Shown here piece by piece: positions 1 through 10,334 of a stretch of DNA of 64,000 bases. Each line of letters begins with the position of its first letter. Positions within the stretch are counted from its first letter, which is position 1. The translations under genes and the position numbers were made by a program. The DNA is from Austropuccinia psidii (Eukaryota; Basidiomycota; Pucciniomycetes; Pucciniales; Sphaerophragmiaceae): the NCBI GenBank assembly GCA_023105745.1, contig JALGQZ010000009.1, forward strand, positions 37,703,359 to 37,767,358, given 5' to 3'. The notes under the pieces are model-generated. The model had not been told where the DNA came from. It did no database searches and saw only the letters and a list, made by a program, of their open reading frames with translations.

Positions 1-403
1 ATTGATACCTTTTACAATTCTGTTAGTTCATCCTCATATTGTCCATAGCAATGTGAGCTTGAAATTTATTTTGTTTTTTGAAGTGATAAAGGTTTTAGCT
101 GTATTTTTTTCCATTTTGGTCTTGGTTTTTTATAACATAAAGATATTTATGTAAGGTCAATAGGCCCATACTTCCCAAGCTTGTGCCATTTTCAGTATGA
201 AGTGGAATAAGAACATGCAACTAACCCTGTTTTTCTGTTCTTTTTTTAATTGAATTGAATTGAATTGGGAGACTTGTACATTGAAAAAACTTTTTAATAA
301 TTCTAAATTTGATATACTTACTTGAATACTGATACATAGCCTGAATCATTATCTTATTTTATTTTATCTTTTTTTCCTCTTTGTTCCATAGTTTGTGAAT
401 AAT
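1..403. other. AT-rich DNA, no gene recognised
   Basis: No coding region, RNA gene or known repeat is visible. It is the left flank of the solo LTR that follows, and the last five bases (ATAAT, 399-403) are the left target-site duplication of that insertion. Confidence 0.5.
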
Positions 404-2202
404 TGTAAGGTGCGGATATGAAACTTTGATAAAATATCAAGTACTTTTCCTGTCCTCAAAATTTGCATAATCTCAAATTATTTAAAAATAGTAAGAAATA
501 GTATTTTTAAAGAGAAAACACACCAATTTTATTGTTTTTAACATTTTAAGTATAAAACAATAATGAAAATTCATTGTTTCACCAACAATAAATATTTATC
601 CAAAAATACTTTACAAGAGTTATTTAAGGCTACAAAAGAAATTTCTTCAAGAGCAATTTCAAATGGAATTAATTGAGCAAAGAACTAAAAGCACTAAATT
701 AAAGAACAAAGTCTTTAAAAATATATTTAAAGAGAAAACATGCCCAAAAGTGACCAGAGTGAATTTGGAAACAAGGTGACAAAGTTAACAGTGATGAAAG
801 ATGCTTTAATTCATTTTTGGGGTTATCCAGGGGTAAAAATGATTATAATGATTTTTCACGTGGTTAAAAGGCTCAAAATATATTCTAACAAAAGGTGGTT
901 GAAATATTTTATTGATTGGTTTAACAATTTTTAAACTAATTATAAAAGGAAAAGATTCTAACATGAAGAGAAAAGTGGGTCAAAGAAGACATTCTTTTAT
1001 AGACATCAATTTTCTTACTCCAAAGGTAACCTTTACACTTGTCACTCGTGAAAAACAGTCTGACAACAGAAAAGACAGTTATGTCATCATTGAACCCTGG
1101 TTTAGACCAAAAAGGGGCTGGTTTAAGCTATTTTTTGCTATTTTCAGCCATTTTAGACCCTTAAATCAGCAATTACTATAGCGATACCTGGTCTAGAGCC
1201 TTCAAAACACGTAAGAATGTGTCCAAGAAGCGTAGAAACGATTTAAAACTTTCTTTGCTAACATTTTTTTAACTTAAGGGTAGTTTTACCCTCTTGGCAG
1301 CAGTTCAAACTACCCTGGTTGGTATCAAAACCTCATCCTCAATTGAGTCACAGACCCTGTCACTCCATTCCAGGCCAAAGGTAATGAACTTTTGCGTGGA
1401 TTTTGACATCCCACGCCAGTCAGCAAGGATTTGGGGGTCTAGCTCCCCCTTACAGCTAGAGTGTCTTTTCCCTCCAGAATTAATCTTTGCAATTTATTTT
1501 CTCTTTAATTCCTCATCATGTAAAACAATTATAATTTACATATGTAATTCAATTAAGTTTTTAATGACACATCTGTAATAATTGATACCTCATATGTAAA
1601 TGAAAGTTCACTTATGTAATACACGCACACATTTTGACATTTCAATTGAAAATACTTCAATTCCTCATAACTTCTAAAATAAACACAACAACTCAATTTT
1701 AACACAAAAATTGATGGTTCAAACCACATGTGGTCTGAATTAAATTAAGTTTCTGAGGATTTTCATAATTTTGTACAAAAAATTTTAAAAACTTAATTTA
1801 AGCTTATTTAGAGTTGAGTTACAAAAATTTCATCCAGAGGTGACCCCACTTTATTTTTTATGAGGAGTCCAATGGTGTGATAATTTATTTATGTTTATTT
1901 ATTGGATAAAAAGCTATAATATATTTTATATAACGTTTTACCAAAAATATTTTAATTTCATAATTTTTATTAAAAGCTCATTTTTACTTAATTTTTACAA
2001 GTAAAAATGTATTTTCATAATTTTAAATTTTATTGTAATTTTCTTCTTAAATTATAATTAGATTTTGATTTTTAAATGTAAATTTGTATTTATATTTCAA
2101 TTTTTATTCTTATAATATAAATAAATTCATTTTATTTATATTTGTATCTTAATTTATCATTTGTGGTCTTTTGGGTATATGAAAATACCTCTAAGGCTCG
2201 CA
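404..2202 (-). repeat. Solo LTR of family D
   Basis: On the + strand it reads TGTAAGGTG...GGCTCGCA and matches, with scattered substitutions and small indels, the LTRs of element D (44024-55095 minus its insertion, and 58524-60351). The flanking pentamers are identical (ATAAT at 399-403 and 2203-2207), so this is a complete insertion reduced to one LTR, presumably by LTR-LTR recombination. Read in the element's own direction it lies on the minus strand (TGCGAGCC...CACCTTACA). It carries no gene; short open frames inside it are not conserved in the other LTR copies. Confidence 0.9.
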
Positions 2203-4045
2203 ATAATATTCTTCTGAATCATTTATACAAGCTGTTTCTTGATCTTTGATTTGAATCTTCTTTTTTCTTCTTTGATTTTTCTTACACATAATTCTCCTCA
2301 AACAAAGCTTCAATCATCCTCATTGATATTCTAATTATGTGCCTTGAGACTGATAATTCCAGGTAAAAACATCTTTTCCCATAAAACATCCCAATTGGCC
2401 TTTTTAATTACATAGTTTCCACACTTCCATAAGATTCTTCCTTTTTGTATGTCCAATAAATGCAAAAAAAGTCTGCTTGGGGCTTCCAAATCCCCCAAAA
2501 ATATTTCTCTTCTCAATTCTGAATCTGTTGATGTATCCTCTTCACAATATATGTATCCTAAATTTGCTTTGATACCCACATATGTAATTAATTCTGAAAC
2601 TTCCAGTCTTGTAAGAGAAAATTCTGGAAGCTCTTTCTAATATTTAGATTCTTTAATGTGCTGAAGTGGTTCTGGAAAACTGGACAATTCTTCAAATTAT
2701 AGGTATGGAATCCATATCTGAAATAAGTCGACTCCTGCTGAAAAAAGTGGTTTTCCCCAGTAATTGACTTCTTCTATATTTTCTACACTTTTGCAATTTA
2801 CATCTGTCCATCCTTCTTCATTTCAACCAAGATTCTATTTAAATTCATTTTCATATGGAATTTTGGCATCCATGACTTTCAAGGTGCTTTCTGGGTTTCG
2901 GTGAGATTATTGAGTTTCAAGTTAAAACAATAATTACTCTTTGTTAAGGCAGGAAGTCACTGCCCCTGAGTGATAAGATTGTTTAGAAAGTATTTCTCTA
3001 CAACGTATTTTGAGTTATTTTACATTCCTCTTTGATAAGGCAGGAGGTCACTGCCCTGATACTGATACAGATATGAAAGGACAATCTTTTTAGGTTATTT
3101 TCTATTATTTTACTATTTTTACCGTTTTTTTTGGATTTTTGATTGGTGATTGAAATAGGATTTCTTCAGTTATTTTTGAGAAATATTGAACCTTCTGTTT
3201 TTAATCACTGAAATACATATATCTTTCAATATCTCTAAAAATATCTTGTTGCTTTGTGCTCTGTGTATTTCCTTTCCATTCTGAAACAAAACCTGTGACT
3301 TCATGAATAAACATATACCCAAAGTCAAAACAGCAAAGATTTCCTCCCAAGATACCCAAACCCTCTAGATTCAAGTCTTCTTGAGCGCATAACATTTGGT
3401 GATACAGTCCTTGTATTTTCTTTTGATAATATCCATAAGGCTTCTTCCAGTAAGGATTCCATAAATTTCACTTGATTCCAATAGTGGTTACTAAAAGTAA
3501 AAAATCAACATGTGTAAGATTGGATACAGGTAGTTCTGAAAAATCTTTTGTTTGAATTATTGGTGAATCCAGCTCATAATCATACATTTCTTCAAATGTT
3601 ATCATTGAAGGTATTACATAATCTTCCTCTCCTCCATACTCTGGTATGTCTTCCTTTATGCTATTTTGACTGTGGAATTTGTTAATCTGGATGTAATTTC
3701 TTCATTTCTATTAAATAAATCAGTTGAGCTTGAAAGTGAAATAGTGCAAAAACAGAATATTTTCTCAATGGCATCATTGAATTCCTCTAGAGTTCTGATT
3801 ACAGCTAGCCTTTGTGAATTTTCTGATAACTCTCCTTTTTCTAGGTCTTCAGATCTTCTTCCTTGTTTATAATTATCTTCCCAATTTCCATTATTTTGTT
3901 GATATAAATGCAATTCCTCTTCTTATTCTACCAATTTTCCTTCTGGAACTATTTCCATTCTTTGTTGAATCCCTTTTTTAATATCTCTATCCCAAAATTG
4001 ATCCATTATGACCCTTTCATTTTGCAATTCTTCAAATTTCCTTTT
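2203..4045 (-). other. Downstream part of family E remnant, unassigned
   Basis: Only short open stretches remain on the minus strand (3913-3656, 3395-3201, 2579-2331). None shows a recognisable reverse transcriptase, RNase H or integrase motif. Position downstream of the protease suggests former pol sequence, but this is inference from order only. Confidence 0.35.
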
Positions 4046-4699
4046 TTATGATGGCTTGATTATGTTATCTTTTGGTTCTTCACTTATTACATCTTTCTCA
4101 ATATCACTAATGTACCTTGTTTCCTCCTGAAATAAATTAAAATAATCTTCTGCAATTTTTGAGGAACTTGCTTCAGGTGGCTTCAGATACATTCTAAATT
4201 TCTTCTGTGGGCTTTCTCCTTCATCTTCCTTATTCATACAACTTAACATGAGTGCTAGCAATTTATCTGCATCTTTTATGGCCATGTCTGAATTTCTTCT
4301 CATCTTATTGAGCTTCACTTTGATTTTTGCTATTGCTTTACTATCTTCTACCTCCAGTTTATCTTCTGTCTCCTTTCCTTTAAGTTCTCTATCAGGTACA
4401 GGGAAAATACTTTCTTTATATGAATATAATATGTTAGACTTTCCTTCAACTATTATCTGATTGAAATTTTCAAATAATAAGAAGTCAAGGTAAATTCTTT
4501 CTGCATTACCAAAAGTGACTTCAAGATTTTTAATTTGACCAATTGGCTTCAAATAGTTATCTGTTGATTTTGATGTGTAAGGGCTGATGTTTAGTTCTGC
4601 TTTTAGGGCTATTTCCTGAGTTATAACATTGAAGTCATTTTTTCCATTAAAAATAGCTGAGAAGGGTATTTTGTTTGGTCCAAGAAATATTGTCTTCAC
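4046..4699 (-). pseudogene. Protease-like domain without catalytic Asp (family E)
   Basis: A 217-codon open stretch with no convincing ATG start; the frame continues upstream to about 4755. Residues 1-100 align by eye with the retropepsin domain encoded just upstream (4831-5211): GPNKIPF resembles GREEYPT, and NVITQEIALKAEL resembles NIITKEIAMRASL. The DTGS active-site stretch is replaced by NGKND, so it cannot be an active aspartic protease. The following ~110 residues are acidic and Lys-rich with no recognised domain. It lies in a different frame from the active-type domain, separated by about 130 bases. It may be a structural pseudo-protease of this family or a decayed duplicate. Confidence 0.45.
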
Positions 4700-4830
4700 T
4701 CTTGTTGAAGATTGACTTTCTGTTTCCTCTATTTCTTTTGTTTTGGATCATTCTGCTTGATTTATTGACCATTTTCTAATATCTGAAGATTGATAAAGAT
4801 TCATACCACCTTGTGGAGAAATTTTTTAAC

Positions 4831-5211
4831 TCATAGCTTGAGGCTTACATATTGGTAAACATAATCAATGTCCATATTGCTCTGGATAACTAAATATTTC
4901 CCCTTGTTTGAAAATTCCAATTCAACATTATTATCTGCTAAAAATTGTCTTCCAATTATGGTGTGTACAGCTCCTTTTGCTATGGACAAATGAATTTCCT
5001 TTTCTTCTCCTGCTATCATAGTAATTGGCGTAAATTCTGAGATTTCAACCAAAGATGTTGTATGTACACTATTTCCTCTGAGATTCATATTGAGATTTCT
5101 ACTTATAAGTGAGGCTCTCATTGCAATTTCCTTTGTTATTATGTTAGTCTCTGATCCAGTATCCACCAATTCCATTGTAGGATATTCTTCTCTTCCGATA
5201 AATACTTTCAT
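4831..5211 (-). pseudogene. Retropepsin-like aspartic protease remnant (family E)
   Basis: A 126-codon frame starting at an ATG, though the frame is open further upstream (residues ending PLGF precede the Met), so this is part of a longer former polyprotein. It shows the retroviral-type aspartic protease signature: the catalytic triad DTG at residues 17-19 within ELVDTGSETN, and the downstream IIGRQFLADNN, matching the hydrophobic-hydrophobic-G-[RN] motif near the end of retropepsins. Such a protease would cleave the Gag-Pol polyprotein during particle maturation. It ends at a stop before the second protease-like domain, and no intact pol follows. Assignment to the protease family is firm; loss of function is inferred from the surrounding decay. 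Confidence 0.75.
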
Positions 5212-5292
5212 AAATCCAAGTGGGAATGCATAATGTAATCTTTGTGTGTCATAGTCCCATAGCTTTAATGAAAGTATTCTTTCTTGAATATT

Positions 5293-5487
5293 TTATGTAT
5301 TGACTTCTTTTATAACCTCTTTTTCCTGGGTAGTCAAATTTTGTAATTTGTCAATAAAGGTTTGTGACATTGATAATATTTCTTCAAGAGTAAGATTGAT
5401 CTTTTCTTCAAGTATTTTCTTCATCAAATGTTCAATTATTATCTTTGAGTTATTGGCTGTAGATTTCACCTTGTTCTTTAATTCCAT
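5293..5487 (-). pseudogene. Gag-protease linker fragment (family E)
   Basis: A 64-codon open stretch, Lys/Glu-rich and predicted helical by eye (LTLEEILSMSQTFIDKLQNL). It lies directly upstream of the protease remnant, the place of the gag-protease linker. No catalytic or binding motif is visible, and function is unknown. Confidence 0.4.
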
Positions 5488-6552
5488 CTTTTGTGAATCC
5501 TGTCTTGGTACCTCCTTATTCTTGTCTTTGGAAATGATTTCAATATTTTCTACTTCCTTTCCCTCTTGGGTTCTCTTGTATTTTGTTGGAATTGAAACTC
5601 TTATTTCTTCTTCTGCCTCATTTTCCTCATGGTATGCACCTGAAATCTTCTTTTTAAAGAGTTTGTGTTTTTAATCTTTATCCTCTTGATGAGTTTAGCT
5701 TTGACTTTCATGTCTTGCAGCTCTTTGCCTTGTCTTCCTAAGGCCAACATTTATTTTAATATTTCCATTTTCTGGTGATATTTGAGGCAGTTTCCAGTTT
5801 CCCCATTCTTCTATTTCAGCTATAGCTGTTTACTTCTTACCTTTGCTTTCCTCAATTACTATCGTTTCTTGCTTATTTGGGGGTGAATTTGATTTTTCCA
5901 TCATTTTCTTTGTAAACTCCTCCTGTTCTTTAGCAAACTGTCTAACCAATTCACTTTAAGATGTAAGGCCTTCTGTGGGTCCTCTCTGAAAATTTGGAAA
6001 AAAATATATTTGTCCATGCTTCAAGACAGCTCTTCTATCCAAGTCTTTGTGAGATGAGTACATCTTATTTCAAAATTTCCTTTTTCTAAGAAGTAATAAC
6101 ACTTCAGTGGCTGTCTTGGAGCCGTTTGAGCTGGCACATATGGTTGATAGCTTGAAGATATGGTAAAGGATATCTTAGCCTGAATGGCTGTCAGTTTTGT
6201 GTAGCTTTCTGATCTTTATTATTTCTTGCTTGTGTTTTCTTTGGAGATTAAACTAATTCTAAAAGTTTTTTGAGCTTATTCCTTCCCAGTATCCTTTGCT
6301 TGATGCTCTTGTGGCTGAGGATTTCAAATTGTTTGGGTAAGATCTTTCATTTTCTTCAAGATTTTTTCCCAGCCTTCCTCTTCAAACCTAGAAGTTTTTT
6401 CTTGTGACTTTTCTTGCCAAAATTCCTTCTGTTGAATTAAGACTTTGGCTTTTAAATCTTGTTCAATATATAAATTTAAGATTTTCAATGTTGGAAATGA
6501 GGTAACCAGCATCCAAAGATTGCACCATGGCCTTATCTTTTATAATTTCCTT

Positions 6553-6807
6553 TTAAATAGACTCTTGAAAACTTGAGAAAATACTAGCCAGGATTTCTTG
6601 ATTGTGATTAATATCTCCTTGTATGTATTGATACCTCTTGAGATAATTAATAATTGATTCATATTCCCCAATGAACTTTTTATATTGGGTCGTATTTCTA
6701 ATTCCTCCTTCTTGTTTAATATTTGTAAATAATTGAGTAATTGAGGACAGCTTGTATCTTCTTTCAGGTGATACTGTTCCCCATCTTCTCTTCATATCCA
6801 ATTTCAA
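6553..6807 (-). pseudogene. Gag-like fragment (family E)
   Basis: An 84-codon open stretch rich in charged and aromatic residues (KFIGEYESIINYLKRYQY) and predicted helical. Its place between the PBS side and the protease fits a capsid-type Gag segment. No zinc knuckle is seen. Family assignment rests on position and composition only. Confidence 0.4.
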
Positions 6808-7052
6808 CTTCTCCCAATCACCGTTTTATACCCAGGCATTCCTTCAATATGGTAGCACTCTTTTAATAAATCTTTCTATTTCCTTTCCATCAAACCATAA
6901 GCTATAATCCTTTGACCCAATCTTGACAATGGGTGTGCTATTTGTAGGAATTTCCTGTTGTAATGGGCTTGAAACCTGTGCATGAATATTGACCCTCTTT
7001 GTTAGAGTATTTTTCTTTTTGAAGTGAATGGAGTTGATGAGTCCATGGGCCT

Positions 7053-7450
7053 TTAAAATGATGATGGTGATCCTTCTTTTCTGAAAATTCTGGGAATGGT
7101 TGTAGTTTCTTCCATTGGGCTGTTTTCTGTGGTAAAACTTGACTCTTTTCTTTGCCCTTCTTTTTTATAGAGTTCCATTAATTCTTGTTGAATTTCCAAA
7201 ATTCTTTGATGAAGTCTTTCCACATCAAAAATATCTTCTTGTCCTTGCATTGTCTCTTTATTTCTAATTTTTTCTTTGGATTAATTGGGATTGTGTGGTA
7301 TCTTTGACGATGATGCTGAGCCCATATTGATATCTTCTTTGTTGATTTTATTTTGTTCTCTTTTTTCAATTTCAAATAGCTCCTTGAGTAATTTTTGAAA
7401 ATAATCTGTAACTTTCTTTTGATCTTTCTTCTTGGCTCTGGGTGTTTCAA
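7053..7450 (-). pseudogene. N-terminal Gag/coiled-coil remnant (family E)
   Basis: Two overlapping open stretches in different frames (7450-7178 and 7250-7053) suggest one former frame broken by an indel. The second encodes a short heptad-like stretch (VERLHQRILEIQQELMELYKK) that could form a coiled coil. It lies about 260 bases downstream of the PBS-like site on the minus strand, where gag should start. Confidence 0.4.
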
Positions 7451-7694
7451 CTGGTATACTATAGTCTATGGATGATTCTTCCCCAGGTGGTGTCTCTCCT
7501 CTTTTTGGGTAATAATAATGACATTATTTTATTGAAGAGCTTAATGGTGATTATTATTTTGAATTTTGTGGTTTTTCTGATTCTAGATTGACTTGATAGG
7601 CTTTTGAAATTTTGGCTTGATAAAAGGCTTTTTTATGAATTAAATTTGAATTTTTTTTTGATAATTGACAGATTATTGATGGTTGAATCTGTTC

Positions 7695-7712
7695 AACACT
7701 GTTGGGACACCA
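7695..7712 (-). promoter_or_regulatory. Candidate primer binding site (family E)
   Basis: On the minus strand the 5' LTR appears to end CCCACA (7720-7715), followed by TC and then TGGTGTCCCAACAGTGTT. An LTR ending in CA, a 2-nt gap and a TGG start are typical of a tRNA-primed PBS. The tRNA was not identified. Confidence 0.5.
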
Positions 7713-8194
7713 GATGTGGGATGAAATAAGGCACTACCTTGAGGGGGAAATTATTGGTTAGTCTGTTTTGAATTTCAGAATTGTCCAATCACCATGGGTG
7801 CCAAGGTGTATTAGCTGCCCCTCTCAATGATACTCAATAGTAAGTCTTCAGAGAATCAAAAAATGAAATAATATCTGTGGCTTTCACATATAGAGAAGAT
7901 GTATCATCAGTCTCTAAATCAGACCTATCAATAACACTACAGTAAAGACTCTGATTTGAAACTAAAATTTCTTATAAAATAAAGACTAAGATTTTTTTGT
8001 TATTTTAATAAAATTAATGATAGTATATTTTTTGGGTTTTCTGTTCTTTTAATAAAATTAATAAGAATATTTGTTGGTTTTATGTTGATTATAATGATTT
8101 CTTATAGTAATACTAATAATAAGACTGATGGATTTTCTTCTTTTAGTATTTTAAATATTCAGTTTATATCACCAATTTTTTTATTTTCATAATA

Positions 8195-8430
8195 CTAGGC
8201 TTCTGTGAAAAGCTACTTAGCTTTTAGCTAAGGTTATACTACTTTTTTTTAATAATACTAAGCTACTGAGAAAGGCTAGTGAGATTTTCACTACAGTTAT
8301 ACTACTATTTGTCGATAATACTAAGCTTCTGAGCAAGGCTACTGAGCTTTTCAATATGTCTATACTACTATTCTTCAACAGTACTAAGCTACTAAGAAAG
8401 GCTACTGAGATTTTCATGACTAAAACATTA
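8195..8430. repeat. 63-bp tandem repeat, about four copies
   Basis: Units beginning CTA(A/G)GCT recur at 8195, 8258, 8321 and 8384, exactly 63 bp apart, with moderate divergence. Because 63 is 21 codons, the minus strand is open through the array (66 codons from an ATG at 8417) and would encode 21-residue hydrophobic/Ser-rich repeats. This is more likely a by-product of the period than a gene. Confidence 0.85.
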
Positions 8431-8528
8431 CTGCTACTCTAGATATCCTGCCAGTTCAGGGATGGTGGTGATCCTGGATAGTGGGAACTTGTTCCATGAT
8501 TCTGGGGAAAATGGGGGAGAGGAGACCT

Positions 8529-8538
8529 CTATTTATAG
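8529..8538 (-). promoter_or_regulatory. TATA box of family E LTR
   Basis: The minus strand reads CTATAAATAG, a perfect TATA box, about 820 bases upstream of the PBS and downstream of the CCAAT cluster. Transcription would run towards lower coordinates, into the gag remnants. Confidence 0.55.
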
Positions 8539-8659
8539 CTTTTGGGCCTCAATAGAGATTCTCAAAACAGGGTACTGACAAAAAAAACATAGTTGAGATG
8601 TTTTAGCTTGTGAGAAGTGTAGTTTTGGTGTAGCAATGTGACACAGGCTCCAAGTTCTG

Positions 8660-8851
8660 ACCAATGAGATTGAGTTGTCAAAACAATTGGTAATTATTGG
8701 TATGCACCTGGAATTGATTTGAATTCTGACCAATCAGATGGTGTAATAATTTTGATGGACTTTGGATGTGAATTCTCACCAATGAGATTTTTTATCACAA
8801 CAATTAGTAATTATAGGTATGTACCATGAATGTATTTGATTTCTGACCAAT
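8660..8851 (-). promoter_or_regulatory. Four CCAAT boxes in a ~118-bp direct repeat
   Basis: CCAAT occurs at 8661, 8730, 8779 and 8847. The block around the first two is repeated around the last two with a 118-bp shift (AATTCTGACCAAT / AATTCTCACCAAT). They lie 120-320 bases upstream of the minus-strand TATA box, a normal place for CCAAT-binding factor sites. Confidence 0.45.
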
Positions 8852-8900
8852 AAAATGATTTTCTGATGAGTTTTGGATAACCTGTGGTTCTTATTTGAAA

Positions 8901-9403
8901 GTATTATCCAGCTGCTGTGAACTTGTCATCCATTTTGCTGTCCAGCTTATGGGTTAGGTTAAAAATATTGGCTCTTTTCTTTCAAAATATTTTATTCTGC
9001 TGTTTTTGCTTTTTTTATTCTTCTTGAAGCTTCCACAAACAATAAATTTGAAATTGCCTTCAATGTGGCTTGGACCAGCTACATGACTAATCCAGAGGTG
9101 AACAGCTCCACCTTTTCAACTGAGACAGAAAGGTTTGCTTTTTCTTTTTTAGTCTGGAATTTCAACTGTGTGTGTAGGAATAACTTCTTTTCACCTTTCT
9201 ATTTATCTTAAAAATATTGCATATATTGAATTCTATTTTCATCTATTTTTCTGGTAAGCTTTAAAGCTGATACTAATGTTATGGAATACCACAACATACT
9301 AACAAAAAAGTGATTCATCTTTTCTCAAATCAAAAATTATGAATTTTCAATATATGCATTACTTATGGGTTATGCATATTTCAGAATTTATTATAATATT
9401 AAT
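8901..9403. other. AT-rich DNA, nothing recognised
   Basis: No coding region or repeat was identified. It may include the outer part of the family E LTR. Confidence 0.4.
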
Positions 9404-9445
9404 TGTGGCCTATTTGGGTATGTAAAATATACCTCAAGGCTCACA
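9404..9445 (-). repeat. Terminal fragment of a family D LTR
   Basis: TTGTGGCC.ATTTGGGTATGT...CAAGGCTCACA on the + strand matches the last ~42 bp of the family D LTR as it appears in the solo copy. It is in the opposite direction to the LTR at 10335, so the integrase fragment between them is bounded by inverted LTR ends. Confidence 0.7.
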
Positions 9446-10330
9446 ATTTTCAACCAAGTTATCCTTCCCTACAGCCTACTACCTAGAAACTGATGGTTTA
9501 GCTGAAAGAATGCTCCAAAACTTGGAAGACATGGTCAGAAGAGTTTGTGAATATGGCCCATAGTTCAGAGATTGTGATGGATTCACCCATTATTGGTGTA
9601 CCCTTCTACCTGCACTGGAATCAGCATATAAAACATCCATTCATTCCAGTACCAATCAAACTCCTACTATTTTACAAAAAGGATGGAATCCCAGACTACC
9701 CCAAGATTCCTTGAGGAAGGATTTGGTTAACCTACATCCCACAGCTGATAGCTTCAAAGGAATGCTAAACAAAGCTAAAAATCATTCAGTAAGATTCATG
9801 GAGGCCTCATTTGCATATTCCAAAGACAAATGGGACAAATCACATGCTACTCCCAACTTCAAAGTAGGAGATCTAGTACTTGTATCTACCACTAACTTCA
9901 ATAGAAGCAAAGGATGTAAGAAGCTCAAAGACTCCCTTGCAGGACCTTTTTTTATTAAGGCCCTCCGCGGGGAGAATTCTTTTGAAGTAGAATTGTCTGA
10001 AGAGCTTAGTAATAAGCATCTTACATTTCCAGTAAGCATGATGAAGCCTTGAAAATCTGGTGATTCTGAAAAATTCCCCTTGAGGAACAAAGCTCCCCAG
10101 CATATACTTCCTTTTTAATCATCTTGTGTTAATAAAATCACTAAAGTCCTCAAAGAAAGAAGATTGAGGACTAAGAAAGTAAAGGAGTGCCTTGTCAGGT
10201 ACAGTTTCCCAACTTGTGAAGATGAATAGATAGCAGAGAAAGACATATCTGAAGCTACCCAACTTCTCAGAACTTTCACAAACACTATAAATAACAATAT
10301 TATAAAGTAATATTCCTTTTTTTGGGTGAG
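9446..10330 (+). pseudogene. Integrase C-terminal half and chromodomain, family D (truncated)
   Basis: Reads in from the DDE core (AYYLETDGLAER, where intact elements have [12 protein letters not shown] with the catalytic Glu) through a 113-codon open stretch at 9711-10052. That stretch contains DKWDKSHATPNFKVGDLVLV, and SLAGPFFIKAL matches the integrase C-terminal GPF/Y module. A decayed chromodomain follows (ITKVLKERRLRTKKVKE at about 10135-10300), close to the chromodomains of elements D and C. Everything upstream of the last integrase catalytic residue (gag, protease, RT, RNase H, most of integrase) is missing. A T-rich/GGGTGAGG tract precedes the LTR at 10335. It is a 5'-truncated, dead copy with in-frame stops and a shift. 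Confidence 0.8.
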
Positions 10331-10334
10331 GTAA

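Larger units (their letters stand above)
2203..7714 (-). mobile_element. Decayed LTR retrotransposon, family E (interior)
   Basis: The minus strand carries, in order, broken frames for Gag-like protein (7.4-5.5 kb), an aspartic protease (5.2 kb) and a second protease-like domain (4.7 kb), preceded by a PBS-like site at 7712. Frames are interrupted by many stops and shifts. No reverse transcriptase YxDD or integrase motif was recognised in 2203-4045, so the pol end is either lost or too decayed to read. No matching 3' LTR was found. From memory, similar gag/protease proteins occur in myrtle rust, but this was not checked. Confidence 0.7.
7715..8900 (-). repeat. Probable 5' LTR of family E (outer edge uncertain)
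   Basis: It precedes the PBS-like site and holds a minus-strand TATA box, CCAAT repeats and a 63-bp minisatellite, as expected of a promoter-bearing LTR. The partner LTR was not found and the outer edge could not be placed; 8900 is an estimate. Confidence 0.45.

Noticed and set aside
740..1578. Short open frames (64-94 codons) within the solo LTR
   Set aside because: They are not preserved in the other family D LTR copies at 44024-55095 and 58524-60351.
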